Positions 1-5,921 of a DNA stretch of 7,730 bases are shown here, one piece after another. The position numbers and the translations under genes were made by a program. The stretch's first letter is position 1; every line of letters begins with the position of its first letter. Source of the DNA: Bacteroidia bacterium (GTDB lineage: Bacteria > Bacteroidota > Bacteroidia > NS11-12g > UBA955); assembly GCA_023254645.1 (NCBI GenBank), contig JALRLA010000215.1:1-7730 (forward strand). The letters run 5' to 3'. The notes beneath the pieces were generated by a model. The model worked only from the letters and a program-made list of their open reading frames with translations. It searched no databases and had not been told where the DNA came from.

Positions 1-543
1 GAAAAACTGAACCAAGAACAGCATCATACCCGGCTCATCGATTCGTCCCACTGCTGCGGTATAACCAATCAAGGGAGGCAAGGCTCCTGGAATGGCTCCC
101 ACCATAACCGCCAAAGAATTCACCTTTTTCATAGGCGTGTAAACGAACACGTACAAAATCAGCGAAAGCATACTCAGCCACAAAGTGGCAAAGGGGGTAA
201 ACAGGGCCAACAGCAGCAAGCCCAACAAGCCCGACACCCAAGAGAATATTCTCGCATGAGAGAGCGAAATGCGTTCCTCGACGATGGGCCTCGTGGCGGT
301 GCGGCTCATCTTTGAATCATTTCCTTTCTCAATGATTTGATTCAGACCATTCGAAGCAAAAACGACCAGCATGCCCCCGATCAATACAGCCCAGAATACC
401 GGCCACTCAAAGGCATCCTTCCAGTGATCTCGGTTGTTCAACTGGCAGCCGAGCATGTATCCGAAGGCAGAAGTAGCGGCTACGGTAGAGGTCAAGCGAA
501 ACTTAACCAACTGGAAATAGCTTTTCAATGTAGAAGTGCTCAT
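1..543 (-). CDS. ctaB: Protoheme IX farnesyltransferase (heme O synthase), C-terminus cut by window edge
   Basis: CtaB is a membrane UbiA-family prenyltransferase that adds a farnesyl group to heme b, giving heme o, the substrate of CtaA. The frame is open from ATG at 543 to the left edge, 181 codons of a usual 290-300. Residues 9-32 hold the family start (YFQLVKFRLTS, then a first membrane helix). Residues 62-92 hold the polyprenyl-diphosphate/Mg motif as N68-x3-E72-x3-D76, followed by MSRTATRPI. Residues 131-162 hold the second conserved block (YTPMKK, then GAIPGALPPLIGY). Several hydrophobic segments alternate with these loops. The start is well fixed: its ATG overlaps the ctaA stop as ATGA, which suggests translational coupling. 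It is the fourth gene of the coxB-coxA-ctaA-ctaB run. The missing part should carry the last helices; this is inference. The family assignment is secure. Confidence 0.95.
   Translation of the reverse strand, partial: MSTSTLKSYFQLVKFRLTSTVAATSAFGYMLGCQLNNRDHWKDAFEWPVFWAVLIGGMLVVFASNGLNQIIEKGNDSKMSRTATRPIVEERISLSHARIFSWVSGLLGLLLLALFTPFATLWLSMLSLILYVFVYTPMKKVNSLAVMVGAIPGALPPLIGYTAAVGRIDEPGMMLFLVQFF
540..543 (-). other. ATGA stop/start overlap of ctaA and ctaB
   Basis: The ctaA stop TGA (542-540) and the ctaB start ATG (543-541) share two bases in the tetranucleotide ATGA. This is a typical layout for translational coupling, and it fits two enzymes acting in sequence in heme A synthesis. No clear Shine-Dalgarno sequence lies just upstream inside ctaA. 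Confidence 0.85.
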
Positions 544-1574
544 GTTGTTTCCGTGTTAGAATGTTGAAGGGCCAAGTAAAAAGCCAAAACTGGCAAACTG
601 CTTCCCAATACGACGTGGAGGAGTTGGGCCCAAGTCGGTACCAAAAACCAAATGTGTATGGCGCCTAATCCTATTTGAAGCAGGCTGATGCCCACAAATA
701 ACAAATAAGGGAACTCGGCTGTTCCTAGGCTTTCCCCGGGAAGTTTGCGCAAGTGCATCACCACCCAAAAAGCTAGCAATACCGGTAGATAACGATGAAC
801 GATGAACAGGTTGTCCATGTCGACCATGTTCAGATGACCACCATCGCTGAGAATGCCATTTAATCTCAACAGATCCACCTGTTCACGGGTCCAAGTACCC
901 AACAATACAACGGCCATAGTGCCGATGAAAAGTCCCCATTGAAGCAGGGAATGGCTTCTAAAACCAGGCCAATGAAATGAGCGCTGCTTGTGCATGGCCA
1001 TCATGAAGGCAAACAAACAAGCAAAGGCCAACAAATAATGCAGAGAGACTATACCGGGGAGCAAGTTGCTTGCCACCACTATAGAACCCAGCCAGGCGTT
1101 GATCAGCAACAAAACAAATCCGGCGACAACCCACAGCCTTTGTTTAGAAAAGGCCTTGTGCCGGAACGCAAAGAACACAAATGCCGTTGCCGCAAATCCC
1201 GACAATACCCCAAACAATCGATTGATGTACTCAATCCATGCTTTGATGGGATCAAATTTTTCTGGAAAATCGACGTAGGGATTTTCGCGCAAGGTTTGGG
1301 CCTGTTGGGTCAATCCGAATCGCTCCAAAGTTTGAGCAAAGCGCTGAACCTTGGCCAATCTCTTCTCAAGAAATAATTGTTCGTAATTGGCTGGCAAATC
1401 GCAGTCGCACGTTGGAGGGGCCCACAAACCGAAACAACGGGGCCAGTCTGGGCAGCCCATTCCACTTCCAGTAGCGCGAACCAAGCCTCCGAAAAGGAAC
1501 AATAAAAAAACAGACGAACAGGTAATGAAACCTATTCGTCTGTATATGCGGTCGATTCTAGGTGAATCTGACAT
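540..1574 (-). CDS. ctaA: Heme A synthase
   Basis: CtaA (COX15 family) is an integral membrane monooxygenase that oxidises the C8 methyl of heme o to a formyl group, giving heme a for CoxA. The 344-residue length is normal. Residues 22-49 hold the first helix and the block GGLVRATGSGMGCPDWPRCFG with Cys41 and Cys47. Two more Cys (56, 58) lie in the long first periplasmic loop, about 41-110. Later conserved pieces are H179 (SLHYLLAF), GTWTREQVD at 226-234, H260 (IVHRYLP) and H320 (LLHVVLG), so three of the four classical heme-ligand His are present. The fourth position, in the family's ExxHR motif, is Asn118 (EYINR). I recall Asn here in other Bacteroidota, so the protein is probably functional. 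It starts 8 bp after the coxA stop and overlaps ctaB by four bases. Confidence 0.96.
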   Translation of the reverse strand: MSDSPRIDRIYRRIGFITCSSVFLLFLFGGLVRATGSGMGCPDWPRCFGLWAPPTCDCDLPANYEQLFLEKRLAKVQRFAQTLERFGLTQQAQTLRENPYVDFPEKFDPIKAWIEYINRLFGVLSGFAATAFVFFAFRHKAFSKQRLWVVAGFVLLLINAWLGSIVVASNLLPGIVSLHYLLAFACLFAFMMAMHKQRSFHWPGFRSHSLLQWGLFIGTMAVVLLGTWTREQVDLLRLNGILSDGGHLNMVDMDNLFIVHRYLPVLLAFWVVMHLRKLPGESLGTAEFPYLLFVGISLLQIGLGAIHIWFLVPTWAQLLHVVLGSSLPVLAFYLALQHSNTETT

Positions 1575-1582
1575 GTTCGGGA

Positions 1583-3466
1583 TTATCCCAATCCAAATAC
1601 TCGCTTGATGGCCGCGAAGAAAACGCTGCTCTCCTCTTCTACCTCTTTTTCGGCAGGAGCAGATTTAGCCTTTTCGGGCTCCAATACCTCAGGGGCAGAT
1701 TCATCAGGCACATACTGTGGGAAGAAATCTTCCTCACGATCAGGGCGGCTATATTCGTAAGGACCACGGTAAACCGTTGGCAAGTCGCCAGGCCAGTTGC
1801 CGTGCAAACGAACATCTATAGGAGCAGACCACTCCAAGGTGTTGGCACCCCAAGGGTTTTGAGGAGATTTCTTACCGCGGAAAATGCTAACAAAGAAGTT
1901 ATACAAGAACAACAACTGAGCGGCACCTGCTACAATGGCAGCTACTGTGATCAATTTATTTACGTCCACCCACACATCAAATTGCTCAACCAAAGTGAAT
2001 TGATAATAGCGACGAGGAACACCTGCCAAGCCCATGAAGTGCATGGGGAAGAATACCAAGTAGGCACAAATAAAGGTAATCCAGAAGTGGAAATAACCCA
2101 AGGTGTTGTTCATCATTCGACCATACATGCGGGGGAACCACTGATAAATACCGGCGAACATCCCGAAGATGGCAGCCGAACCCATTACCAAGTGGAAGTG
2201 AGCCACTACGAAATAGGAATCGTGCATTTGAATGTCCAAGGCAGCGTTACCCAAGTAAATACCGGTCAAACCACCCGAGATGAAGAAAGAGACCAATCCA
2301 ATGGAGAAAAGCATGGCGGGAGTAAAGCGCAAGTTTCCTTTCCACAAGGTAGTTATATAGTTAAAGGCCTTTACTGCCGATGGTACCGCGATAATCAAAG
2401 TCAAGATCATGAATACCGAGCCCAAGAAGGGATTCATACCGGTAATGAACATGTGGTGACCCCATACAATGAAGGACAAAAATGCGATGCCCAACAAAGA
2501 AATGACCATGGCTGTGTACCCGAAGATAGGCTTACGAGCATTGCAAGAAATAACCTCAGACGTGATACCCAAAGCAGGCATCAAAATGATGTATACCTCT
2601 GGGTGACCCAAGAACCAGAACAAGTGCTGGTACAATACTGGGCTACCACCGATGTTTTCCAAAGCACCTACTCCCTCCAAATAAATGTCAGACAAGTAGA
2701 AGCTGGTACCGAAACTACGGTCAAAAATCAAGAACAAACCTGCACCCAACAATACGGGGAAGGACAACAAGCCCAAAACAGCCGTAAAGAAGAAGGCCCA
2801 AATGGTCAAAGGCAAACGATTCATGCTCATGCCCTTGGTACGCTGGTTCAACACCGTAGAGATGTAGTTGATACCACCCAACAAAGAGGAAACAATGAAC
2901 AAAATGATGGCCACCAACCACAAGGTCATACCCAAGCCTGAACCTGGCATGGCCTTATCCAAGGCGCTCAATGGGGGATACACGGTCCAACCACCAGAAG
3001 CCGGTCCAGTTTCAACACCGACTGAGATCAACAAAACCACAGAAGACATGAAGAAGAACCAGTAGCTCAACATATTCATGAAGGGAGATGCCATGTCTCG
3101 GGCACCCACCTGCAAGGGAATTAATAGATTGGAGAAAGTACCACTCAATCCTGCCGTCAATACATAGAACACCATAATGGTACCGTGAATGGTCACTAGA
3201 CCCATGTAGAAGTTGGGGTCCAATTTGCCATCAACGCCCCATTTACCCAAAAGGGTTTCAATGATGCTGAATTGATCATCTGGCCAAGCCAATTGAAGAC
3301 GGAACAACAAGGACATGATCATACCAATCATTCCCATGATAATACCGGTGATCAAGAATTGCTTCGAGATCATCTTGTGGTCCATTGAAAACACGTACTT
3401 GCTGATGAAGCTCTCCTTGTGATGGTGATGCGCTTCGTGCTCGGCGTGTAATGCTGCTGTGCTCAT
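1583..3466 (-). CDS. coxA: Cytochrome c oxidase subunit I (aa3-type, A1 family)
   Basis: This is the catalytic subunit of the proton-pumping heme-copper oxygen reductase, which reduces O2 to water in the inner membrane. The 627 residues contain the 12-helix core. Ligands and channel residues are visible: H94 and H425 for heme a, H423 for heme a3, and H288, H337 and H338 for CuB. Y292 lies in GHPEVYI, where it would crosslink to H288. The D channel shows N113, D124 and N131, with the A1-type Glu as E290. The K channel is PSAVK, with K366. H415 and D416 match the Mg/Mn site. The N-terminus is His-rich (H7, H10, H13-16). Residues about 575-627 form an acidic, Pro-rich tail ending in a hydrophobic/basic segment. 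It lies 23 bp after coxB and 8 bp before ctaA. Leu is mostly TTG/CTG, which leaves a long meaningless open frame on the opposite strand. Confidence 0.98.
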   Translation of the reverse strand: MSTAALHAEHEAHHHHKESFISKYVFSMDHKMISKQFLITGIIMGMIGMIMSLLFRLQLAWPDDQFSIIETLLGKWGVDGKLDPNFYMGLVTIHGTIMVFYVLTAGLSGTFSNLLIPLQVGARDMASPFMNMLSYWFFFMSSVVLLISVGVETGPASGGWTVYPPLSALDKAMPGSGLGMTLWLVAIILFIVSSLLGGINYISTVLNQRTKGMSMNRLPLTIWAFFFTAVLGLLSFPVLLGAGLFLIFDRSFGTSFYLSDIYLEGVGALENIGGSPVLYQHLFWFLGHPEVYIILMPALGITSEVISCNARKPIFGYTAMVISLLGIAFLSFIVWGHHMFITGMNPFLGSVFMILTLIIAVPSAVKAFNYITTLWKGNLRFTPAMLFSIGLVSFFISGGLTGIYLGNAALDIQMHDSYFVVAHFHLVMGSAAIFGMFAGIYQWFPRMYGRMMNNTLGYFHFWITFICAYLVFFPMHFMGLAGVPRRYYQFTLVEQFDVWVDVNKLITVAAIVAGAAQLLFLYNFFVSIFRGKKSPQNPWGANTLEWSAPIDVRLHGNWPGDLPTVYRGPYEYSRPDREEDFFPQYVPDESAPEVLEPEKAKSAPAEKEVEEESSVFFAAIKRVFGLG

Positions 3467-3489
3467 ATTCTTTTTGGAATCGTTGTTGT

Positions 3490-4950
3490 TTAATTAAGAG
3501 CTACAGAAGGAGTAGCTTGTGAAGTTGTATCAGTGGCAGGGTCAGCTTCTACAGCTGGTGCCTCAACGGGAGCCACCACTGGGGCTTGCTGAGCCAACCA
3601 AGTCTCATATTGAGCTTGATTCTCAACTACAGTGATTTTAATTTTCATGTTGTAGTGGGCTGCTCCGCAAATCTTGTTGCAATACAAGAAATAATCGTAT
3701 TCAGGATTGCCTTTTTCAGCGCGGGCCTCATCGGTTGTTTTGATGGGGGTAAAGGCAAACTGAGTGCTCATGCCAGGTACACAGTTCATTTGGGCGCGGA
3801 ACTCAGGCATATAAGCCGAGTGAATCACGTCGCGAGCGCGAAACTTGAACACATAAGGCTGGTTCTTCACCAATACAATCTCCGTTACAACTTTATCGTC
3901 GTAAGCGGCTTTGTTGAACATATTCTGATCAGCGCGGAACTTGGCAATACGCTTGATGTTGGTGCTCTTACGCTTGATTTCCTTTTCCAAACCGCGCACA
4001 TAGGCACCGCTTTCAGCATCCATGGCCATTTCGCGAATCTTCTTGTATTCTTCTGGATAGGCGCGCTGGCGACCTTGAGCTTCAAAGTTTTTCAAGCGAG
4101 CCGACCAAACCGCAGCTGAATCATCAGCTGAAGCGATCAACGCTTCCAAACCAGCGATTTCATCGGTCAAGGACTGAGACAATTCATCTACAGAACCCTC
4201 AACGGCCAATCCCAATGGGTTGCTGCCTGAAATGAAGGTAAAGCTGTTGTCTCCGAATTTATTATCAGCACCGGCATAACGAGCCTTCCAACCGAATTGG
4301 TAAGCAAATACTTCAATTTCTTGAGCATCTTCATTATCAGCACTGGTGATTTTGGACCAGGTATTAAAACCTCGCAAAACCAAGAAAGTCAATACAATCG
4401 CAGGAACCACGGTCCAGATCACTTCCAATTTGTTATTGTGGAAGTAATATAAAGCCTTGCGGTTCTCATCGTAGCTGTAACGGAACATGAAGTAGAACAA
4501 CAATACTTCCGTGATGATGAACACTACGAAAGTGAAGCCGAAGGTCCACATGAACATGCTGTCATAAACGGCACCATGCTCAGAGGCCGCATCGTTCAGC
4601 AACACATACTTGCCGTGGTACACCATTTCGTACCACACTCCAATCAAGCCCAACACCAAGAAAATAATGGCTACCCATCCGTTGATTTTGTGAGGGCTGA
4701 CCAAGCGCTTGCCCGAAATTTTCTCGGTCAAACTTCCAATGTCAAAGGCGCGGGCAATCACCAAAATCACCAACAGCATCAAGGCCAAGGTCAACAGGGT
4801 GCTCCAGTCCCAGGCAGAGGGATTGAATTCTTGAGGGGGTTCAACCACATCGGCAGCCATAGCAAAAACGGGAGCCAAAATCAGCGAAAATGCGGTTAAA
4901 ACTTTCTTAGACAATGAGTTGCGCAGAACTCTATTGAGGGTAATTGTCAT
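3490..4950 (-). CDS. coxB: Cytochrome c oxidase subunit II with insertion in the CuA domain
   Basis: CoxB carries the binuclear CuA centre that takes electrons from the donor and passes them to heme a of CoxA. The 486 residues are longer than the classical 250-350. In order: a probable signal peptide at 1-33 (AMAA then D34); four membrane helices at about 50-69, 89-110, 131-157 and 175-197, two more than the classical subunit; then the periplasmic cupredoxin domain. CuA ligands are H377, C424, C428, H432 and M435, with K426 at the classical Glu position. F219 stands where the cytochrome-c entry Trp is in Paracoccus. Residues about 250-352 are a charged, mostly helical insertion between cupredoxin strands. 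The tail from 455 on is rich in Ala, Pro, Val and Thr. No CxxCH is present, so there is no fused cytochrome c (not caa3). It is the first gene of the operon, after a 143-bp gap with a promoter-like box. Confidence 0.96.
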   Translation of the reverse strand: MTITLNRVLRNSLSKKVLTAFSLILAPVFAMAADVVEPPQEFNPSAWDWSTLLTLALMLLVILVIARAFDIGSLTEKISGKRLVSPHKINGWVAIIFLVLGLIGVWYEMVYHGKYVLLNDAASEHGAVYDSMFMWTFGFTFVVFIITEVLLFYFMFRYSYDENRKALYYFHNNKLEVIWTVVPAIVLTFLVLRGFNTWSKITSADNEDAQEIEVFAYQFGWKARYAGADNKFGDNSFTFISGSNPLGLAVEGSVDELSQSLTDEIAGLEALIASADDSAAVWSARLKNFEAQGRQRAYPEEYKKIREMAMDAESGAYVRGLEKEIKRKSTNIKRIAKFRADQNMFNKAAYDDKVVTEIVLVKNQPYVFKFRARDVIHSAYMPEFRAQMNCVPGMSTQFAFTPIKTTDEARAEKGNPEYDYFLYCNKICGAAHYNMKIKITVVENQAQYETWLAQQAPVVAPVEAPAVEADPATDTTSQATPSVALN

Positions 4951-4955
4951 CTTCT

Positions 4956-4971
4956 AAGCCTAATTAGGGTT
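4956..4971. promoter_or_regulatory. Palindrome in the coxB leader, possible operator
   Basis: A perfect 10-bp palindrome, CCTAATTAGG (4959-4968), extends to 16 bp with one mismatched pair (AAG on one side, GTT on the other). It lies between the TAnnTTTG box and the coxB start, so it would be just downstream of the inferred transcription start. This position suits a repressor site. No regulator is identified, and a 10-bp palindrome in AT-rich DNA can occur by chance. Confidence 0.3.
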
Positions 4972-4980
4972 TAAGTCAGG

Positions 4981-4988
4981 CAAAAATA
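4981..4988 (-). promoter_or_regulatory. Candidate -7 promoter box for coxB operon
   Basis: On the minus strand this reads TATTTTTG, a full match to the Bacteroidota -7 consensus TAnnTTTG. It ends 30 bp before the coxB ATG, giving an inferred leader of roughly 25 nt. No TTG stands at the usual -33 distance; the nearest is about 31 bp upstream of the box. The call therefore rests on the box and on its place after a terminator-like hairpin and before an operon start. Confidence 0.42.
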
Positions 4989-5013
4989 GGCATCCCGCTC
5001 AGGATTTGATGGA

Positions 5014-5078
5014 TTTTTTCAAGGATTTTTTAGGTCCAAATGCAATAAAAATCAGATAAAAATGAGGAATGAAAAAAA
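5014..5078. other. Spaced A/T tracts upstream of coxB promoter
   Basis: Five tracts of 5-7 A or T lie here: T6 at 5014-5019 and 5026-5031, then A5 at 5047-5051 and 5058-5062, and A7 at 5072-5078 (plus-strand view). Start-to-start spacings include 12 and 11 bp, close to a helical turn, so the stretch may be curved or act as an upstream promoter element. The last tract is also the T-run of the rsmA terminator candidate. The two T6 tracts lie in a short direct repeat, GGATTTTTT (5011-5019, 5023-5031). Confidence 0.3.
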
Positions 5079-5107
5079 TCAAATGACAACAGGTCAATGA
5101 TTTGATT
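5072..5107 (-). terminator. Probable intrinsic terminator of the HD-rsmA unit
   Basis: In minus-strand terms, AATCAAAT (5107-5100) can pair with ATTTGATT (5084-5077). An inner TGAC/GTCA stem (5096-5093 with 5087-5084) with a 5-nt loop is an alternative or partial extension. A run of seven T follows directly (5078-5072). The 5' arm lies in the last rsmA codons, and the TGA stop (5096-5094) is inside the structure. The stem is AT-rich, so its strength is uncertain, but the T-run and position fit factor-independent termination before the coxB promoter region. Confidence 0.5.
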
Positions 5108-5921
5108 CTTCGAACATGCGAGCCAGGGTCAAAAAATCCTCAACGCCCAACTGTTCGGCTCTCAATCCGGCCCAATGTTCGGGAAGCTGAAAATCATCTC
5201 GGGTGCTCAGCAACGGCTTTAATGCATTTGACAGGGTTTTTCGCCTTTGATTAAAGGCCATTTTTACCACCGACTTGAGTGCTTTATAGGGCACATCTGG
5301 ACACTCGGCTTTGCGGGTGCAAGTCATAACCCCGCTGCGCACCTTCGGGGGTGGCTCAAAGGAATGTGACTCTACAGTGAAACAATATTGACAGTCGTAA
5401 TAGGCTTGCAAAAGCACCGATGTAATGCCATAATCTTTATTCCCCGGACCCGCGCACAAACGCAAGGCCACCTCGCGCTGAAACATGCCGGCAAATTGGT
5501 AAATAGGCACGGGACTCTCCACGACCGCAAAAGCAATCTGGGTCGATATGTTGTAAGGATAGTTACCGATCAAACAAGCGCGTGATCCTGTGAACAGCTC
5601 GCGCATGTTCAGCGCTAGAAAATCACCTTCAATGACCCGAAGTCCTGCCGCCCAATTTTGCTGAGACAAGTGCAGCACCGATTCTGAATCCAGCTCCACA
5701 CAACTGAGCTTCTCGGCCCATTTGGGATACAACAATCGGGTCAACACCCCAGTACCCGGTCCAATTTCAACCACTTGGTCGCATTCGGGCAATACCAAAT
5801 CAGCGATATCAGCGGCAATGCCTCCATCGCGTAAAAAATGCTGACCCAAACCCTTCTTGGCTTTGACACCTTCGTGCGAGGCTTGAGCAGGTCTTAGGGG
5901 TTGAAAACGACGGGGTTTCAC
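5094..5921 (-). CDS. rsmA: 16S rRNA dimethyladenosine transferase RsmA/KsgA
   Basis: RsmA (KsgA) uses SAM to dimethylate two adjacent adenosines in the 3' terminal hairpin of 16S rRNA (A1518 and A1519 in E. coli), late in small-subunit assembly. The 275 residues show the family signatures in order: KAKKGLGQHFLRD at 20-32; SAM motif I, EIGPGTGVLT, at 52-61; VELD with E76; GDFL with D100; the catalytic motif IV NYPYNIS at 120-126 (Tyr where Leu or Phe is more usual); FQREVALRL at 147-155; PGNKDYG at 159-165; and FEPPPKVRSGV at 188-198. The start is GTG at 5921, overlapping the upstream HD gene's stop as GTGA. This adds about 18 basic residues before the usual family start, and no closer start codon is available before the AKK motif. 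Coupling to the HD gene is inferred from the overlap. The function is secure. Confidence 0.96.
   Translation of the reverse strand: MKPRRFQPLRPAQASHEGVKAKKGLGQHFLRDGGIAADIADLVLPECDQVVEIGPGTGVLTRLLYPKWAEKLSCVELDSESVLHLSQQNWAAGLRVIEGDFLALNMRELFTGSRACLIGNYPYNISTQIAFAVVESPVPIYQFAGMFQREVALRLCAGPGNKDYGITSVLLQAYYDCQYCFTVESHSFEPPPKVRSGVMTCTRKAECPDVPYKALKSVVKMAFNQRRKTLSNALKPLLSTRDDFQLPEHWAGLRAEQLGVEDFLTLARMFEESNH
5918..5921 (-). other. GTGA stop/start overlap of HD gene and rsmA
   Basis: The HD gene stop TGA (5920-5918) overlaps the rsmA start GTG (5921-5919). A start this close to the upstream stop supports both the GTG choice and translational coupling of the two genes. The pairing is not an obvious pathway link. 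Confidence 0.75.

Noticed and set aside
35..241. A 68-codon minus-strand frame inside ctaB
   Set aside because: It is another frame of ctaB. The ctaB frame from 543 to the edge contains all family motifs, and this one has none.
990..1376. A 128-codon plus-strand frame opposite ctaA
   Set aside because: It lies fully within ctaA, and its product is Gln/Lys/Asn-rich with no recognisable motif.
1562..2941. A 459-codon open frame on the plus strand opposite coxA
   Set aside because: It is in exact codon register with coxA, so stops would need sense-strand TTA, CTA or TCA codons, which coxA avoids in this stretch. The product is a Gln/Asn/His-rich sequence without domains, as expected from the complement of membrane-helix codons. 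The antisense coxA is certain.
3467..3489. Short inverted repeat ATTC/GAAT just before the coxA start
   Set aside because: Only four base pairs with an A-rich loop and no T-run. Too weak to call a terminator or attenuator; read-through from coxB to coxA is expected.
3490..3600. Possible fused cytochrome c domain at the CoxB end (caa3 type)
   Set aside because: No CxxCH motif occurs in the tail, which is a low-complexity Ala/Pro/Val/Thr stretch.
3586..4119. A 177-codon plus-strand frame opposite the coxB CuA domain and insertion
   Set aside because: The opposite strand encodes CuA ligands and a continuous CoxB. The plus-strand product shows no family feature.
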